Assembly: GCA_028679985.1 (NCBI GenBank)
Contig: JAJRAH010000047.1
Span: 1-6,810 of the forward strand
Direction: 5' to 3'
From: Methanomassiliicoccales archaeon
GTDB taxonomy: Archaea; Thermoplasmatota; Thermoplasmata; Methanomassiliicoccales; JACIVX01
DNA: 6,810 nucleotides
Both the position numbers and the translations under genes were made by a program. Positions 6,110 to 6,810 of this stretch are shown piece after piece. A model generated the notes under the pieces. The model did no database searches, was not told where the DNA came from, and worked only from the letters and a program-made list of their open reading frames with translations. The number at the start of each line of letters is the position of its first letter. The stretch's first letter is position 1.

Positions 6110-6810
6110 TCAGTCGAGCTTCTTCGTCGAATCGACGACCTTCCACACGTACTGATCTGGCTTGTTCATCGAGACGTACGCGGTAGCGTAGATCCTCGCC
6201 ATGAGCTCGAGGATCACCGCCCCTAGAACCTTCGATAATTCCCTTCTGTTGTCTTTCAGAAGTCCCTGAATCGCAGGCATGAGGGAGCGGATCTGCCACG
6301 TCGGTACCGTGAACCCATACCGTTTCTTCATGCACTTCTCCCCTATGTCGACCCTCGTTCTCTGGATCATGAATTCTCTGATGCTCTCCGGTCCTTTGTT
6401 CAATACGACCGCATCAGGTGCGTATGCAGTGACATAACCCCTTCTCTCGATCTCCATCCGTATCCAGTCCTCATCCGTGTTCGTTCCTGGTGGGATCCTG
6501 ATTCCAAGATTCCTGAAGGCGATCAGCTCCCCGGTCTTCGGTGACACGAGGGAAAGCCTGTGATGCATGTCCCAGAGCATTCTCACCGCGAAGCCGACAA
6601 GGGTCTTGCCGGTATCGACCGGTACGGGATGTCCGCCGACGATGCCGACCTTGCCGTTCGACAGTGGCGCTAGCAGCCTCGACAGGGCCGTATCAGTCAG
6701 CTGATTGTCCGCGTTCACGAGGACGAGAACGTCCCCTTTCGCCTCTTTCATGAAAAGATTCACCGCAGAGGACTTGCCCTCCCTCCTCTCCTGCACGACA
6801 AGACGCACTC
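6110..6810 (-). CDS. Glycosyltransferase family 2, C-terminal part (5' end beyond the window)
   Basis: About 233 residues of the C-terminal part are present; the opening strand and first nucleotide-binding residues lie off the right edge. Counting from the methionine encoded at 6808, VLVLVNADNQLTD (27-39) carries the metal-binding NAD element, GGHPVPVD (58-65) follows, and TDEDW (111-115) supplies the ED pair that normally holds the catalytic base. QRTR (149-152) occupies the place of the QxxRW motif of processive and related family 2 enzymes but lacks the tryptophan. A mildly hydrophobic stretch at 191-214 could bind membrane; there is no obvious C-terminal bundle of transmembrane helices. 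It likely extends or branches the lipid-linked glycan flipped by the next gene, from which it is separated by 78 bases. Donor and acceptor cannot be told. The methionine at the edge is probably internal, because a family 2 N-terminus is missing before it. Confidence 0.88.
   Translation of the reverse strand, partial: VRLVVQERREGKSSAVNLFMKEAKGDVLVLVNADNQLTDTALSRLLAPLSNGKVGIVGGHPVPVDTGKTLVGFAVRMLWDMHHRLSLVSPKTGELIAFRNLGIRIPPGTNTDEDWIRMEIERRGYVTAYAPDAVVLNKGPESIREFMIQRTRVDIGEKCMKKRYGFTVPTWQIRSLMPAIQGLLKDNRRELSKVLGAVILELMARIYATAYVSMNKPDQYVWKVVDSTKKLD

Overview
The window is a stretch of surface-glycan biosynthesis genes, most likely from an archaeon. The archaeal call is an inference. AT-rich TATA-like boxes lie about 22-26 bases upstream of start codons that lack a usable Shine-Dalgarno (SD) site, whereas the one promoter-distal gene has a clear SD and a stop/start overlap. 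This mix of leaderless first genes and SD-led internal genes is common in archaea. The tandem-ACT protein at the left edge and the free use of AGA/AGG and ATA codons in moderately GC-rich DNA agree. A Thermoplasmatota-type euryarchaeon is a guess; nothing here fixes the lineage.

Layout from left to right: (1) a tandem ACT-domain protein on the minus strand, running off the left edge (1-385), probably the end of an unrelated neighbourhood; (2) a 168-base divergent intergenic region; (3) a GT-B fold family 4 glycosyltransferase on the plus strand (554-1672); (4) a GT-A fold family 2 glycosyltransferase on the minus strand (1669-about 2505), tail to tail with the previous gene so that both stops share one CTAG; (5) a divergent promoter region with a self-complementary TATA box; (6) a two-gene plus-strand operon of an HddA-type heptose-7-phosphate kinase (2652-3674) and a fused GmhA isomerase-GmhB phosphatase (3671-4714); (7) a 57-base convergent gap, somewhat pyrimidine-rich on the plus strand, with no hairpin that I can see; (8) a 12-helix MOP-type oligosaccharide flippase on the minus strand (4772-6031); (9) a second family 2 glycosyltransferase on the minus strand, cut by the right edge (6110-6810). 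No stretch over 300 bases lacks a gene. I see no tRNA, rRNA, CRISPR array or insertion sequence.

Together the genes can take sedoheptulose 7-phosphate to D-glycero-D-manno-heptose 1-phosphate. GmhA isomerises, HddA phosphorylates C1, and GmhB removes the C7 phosphate. The sugar would then be activated by a nucleotidyltransferase that is not in this window, added to a lipid-linked glycan by glycosyltransferases such as the three here, and flipped across the membrane. The notable element is the heptose operon: steps 1 and 3 are fused in one polypeptide with every recognisable metal and catalytic residue kept, and step 2 is translationally coupled to it, in what looks like an archaeon.
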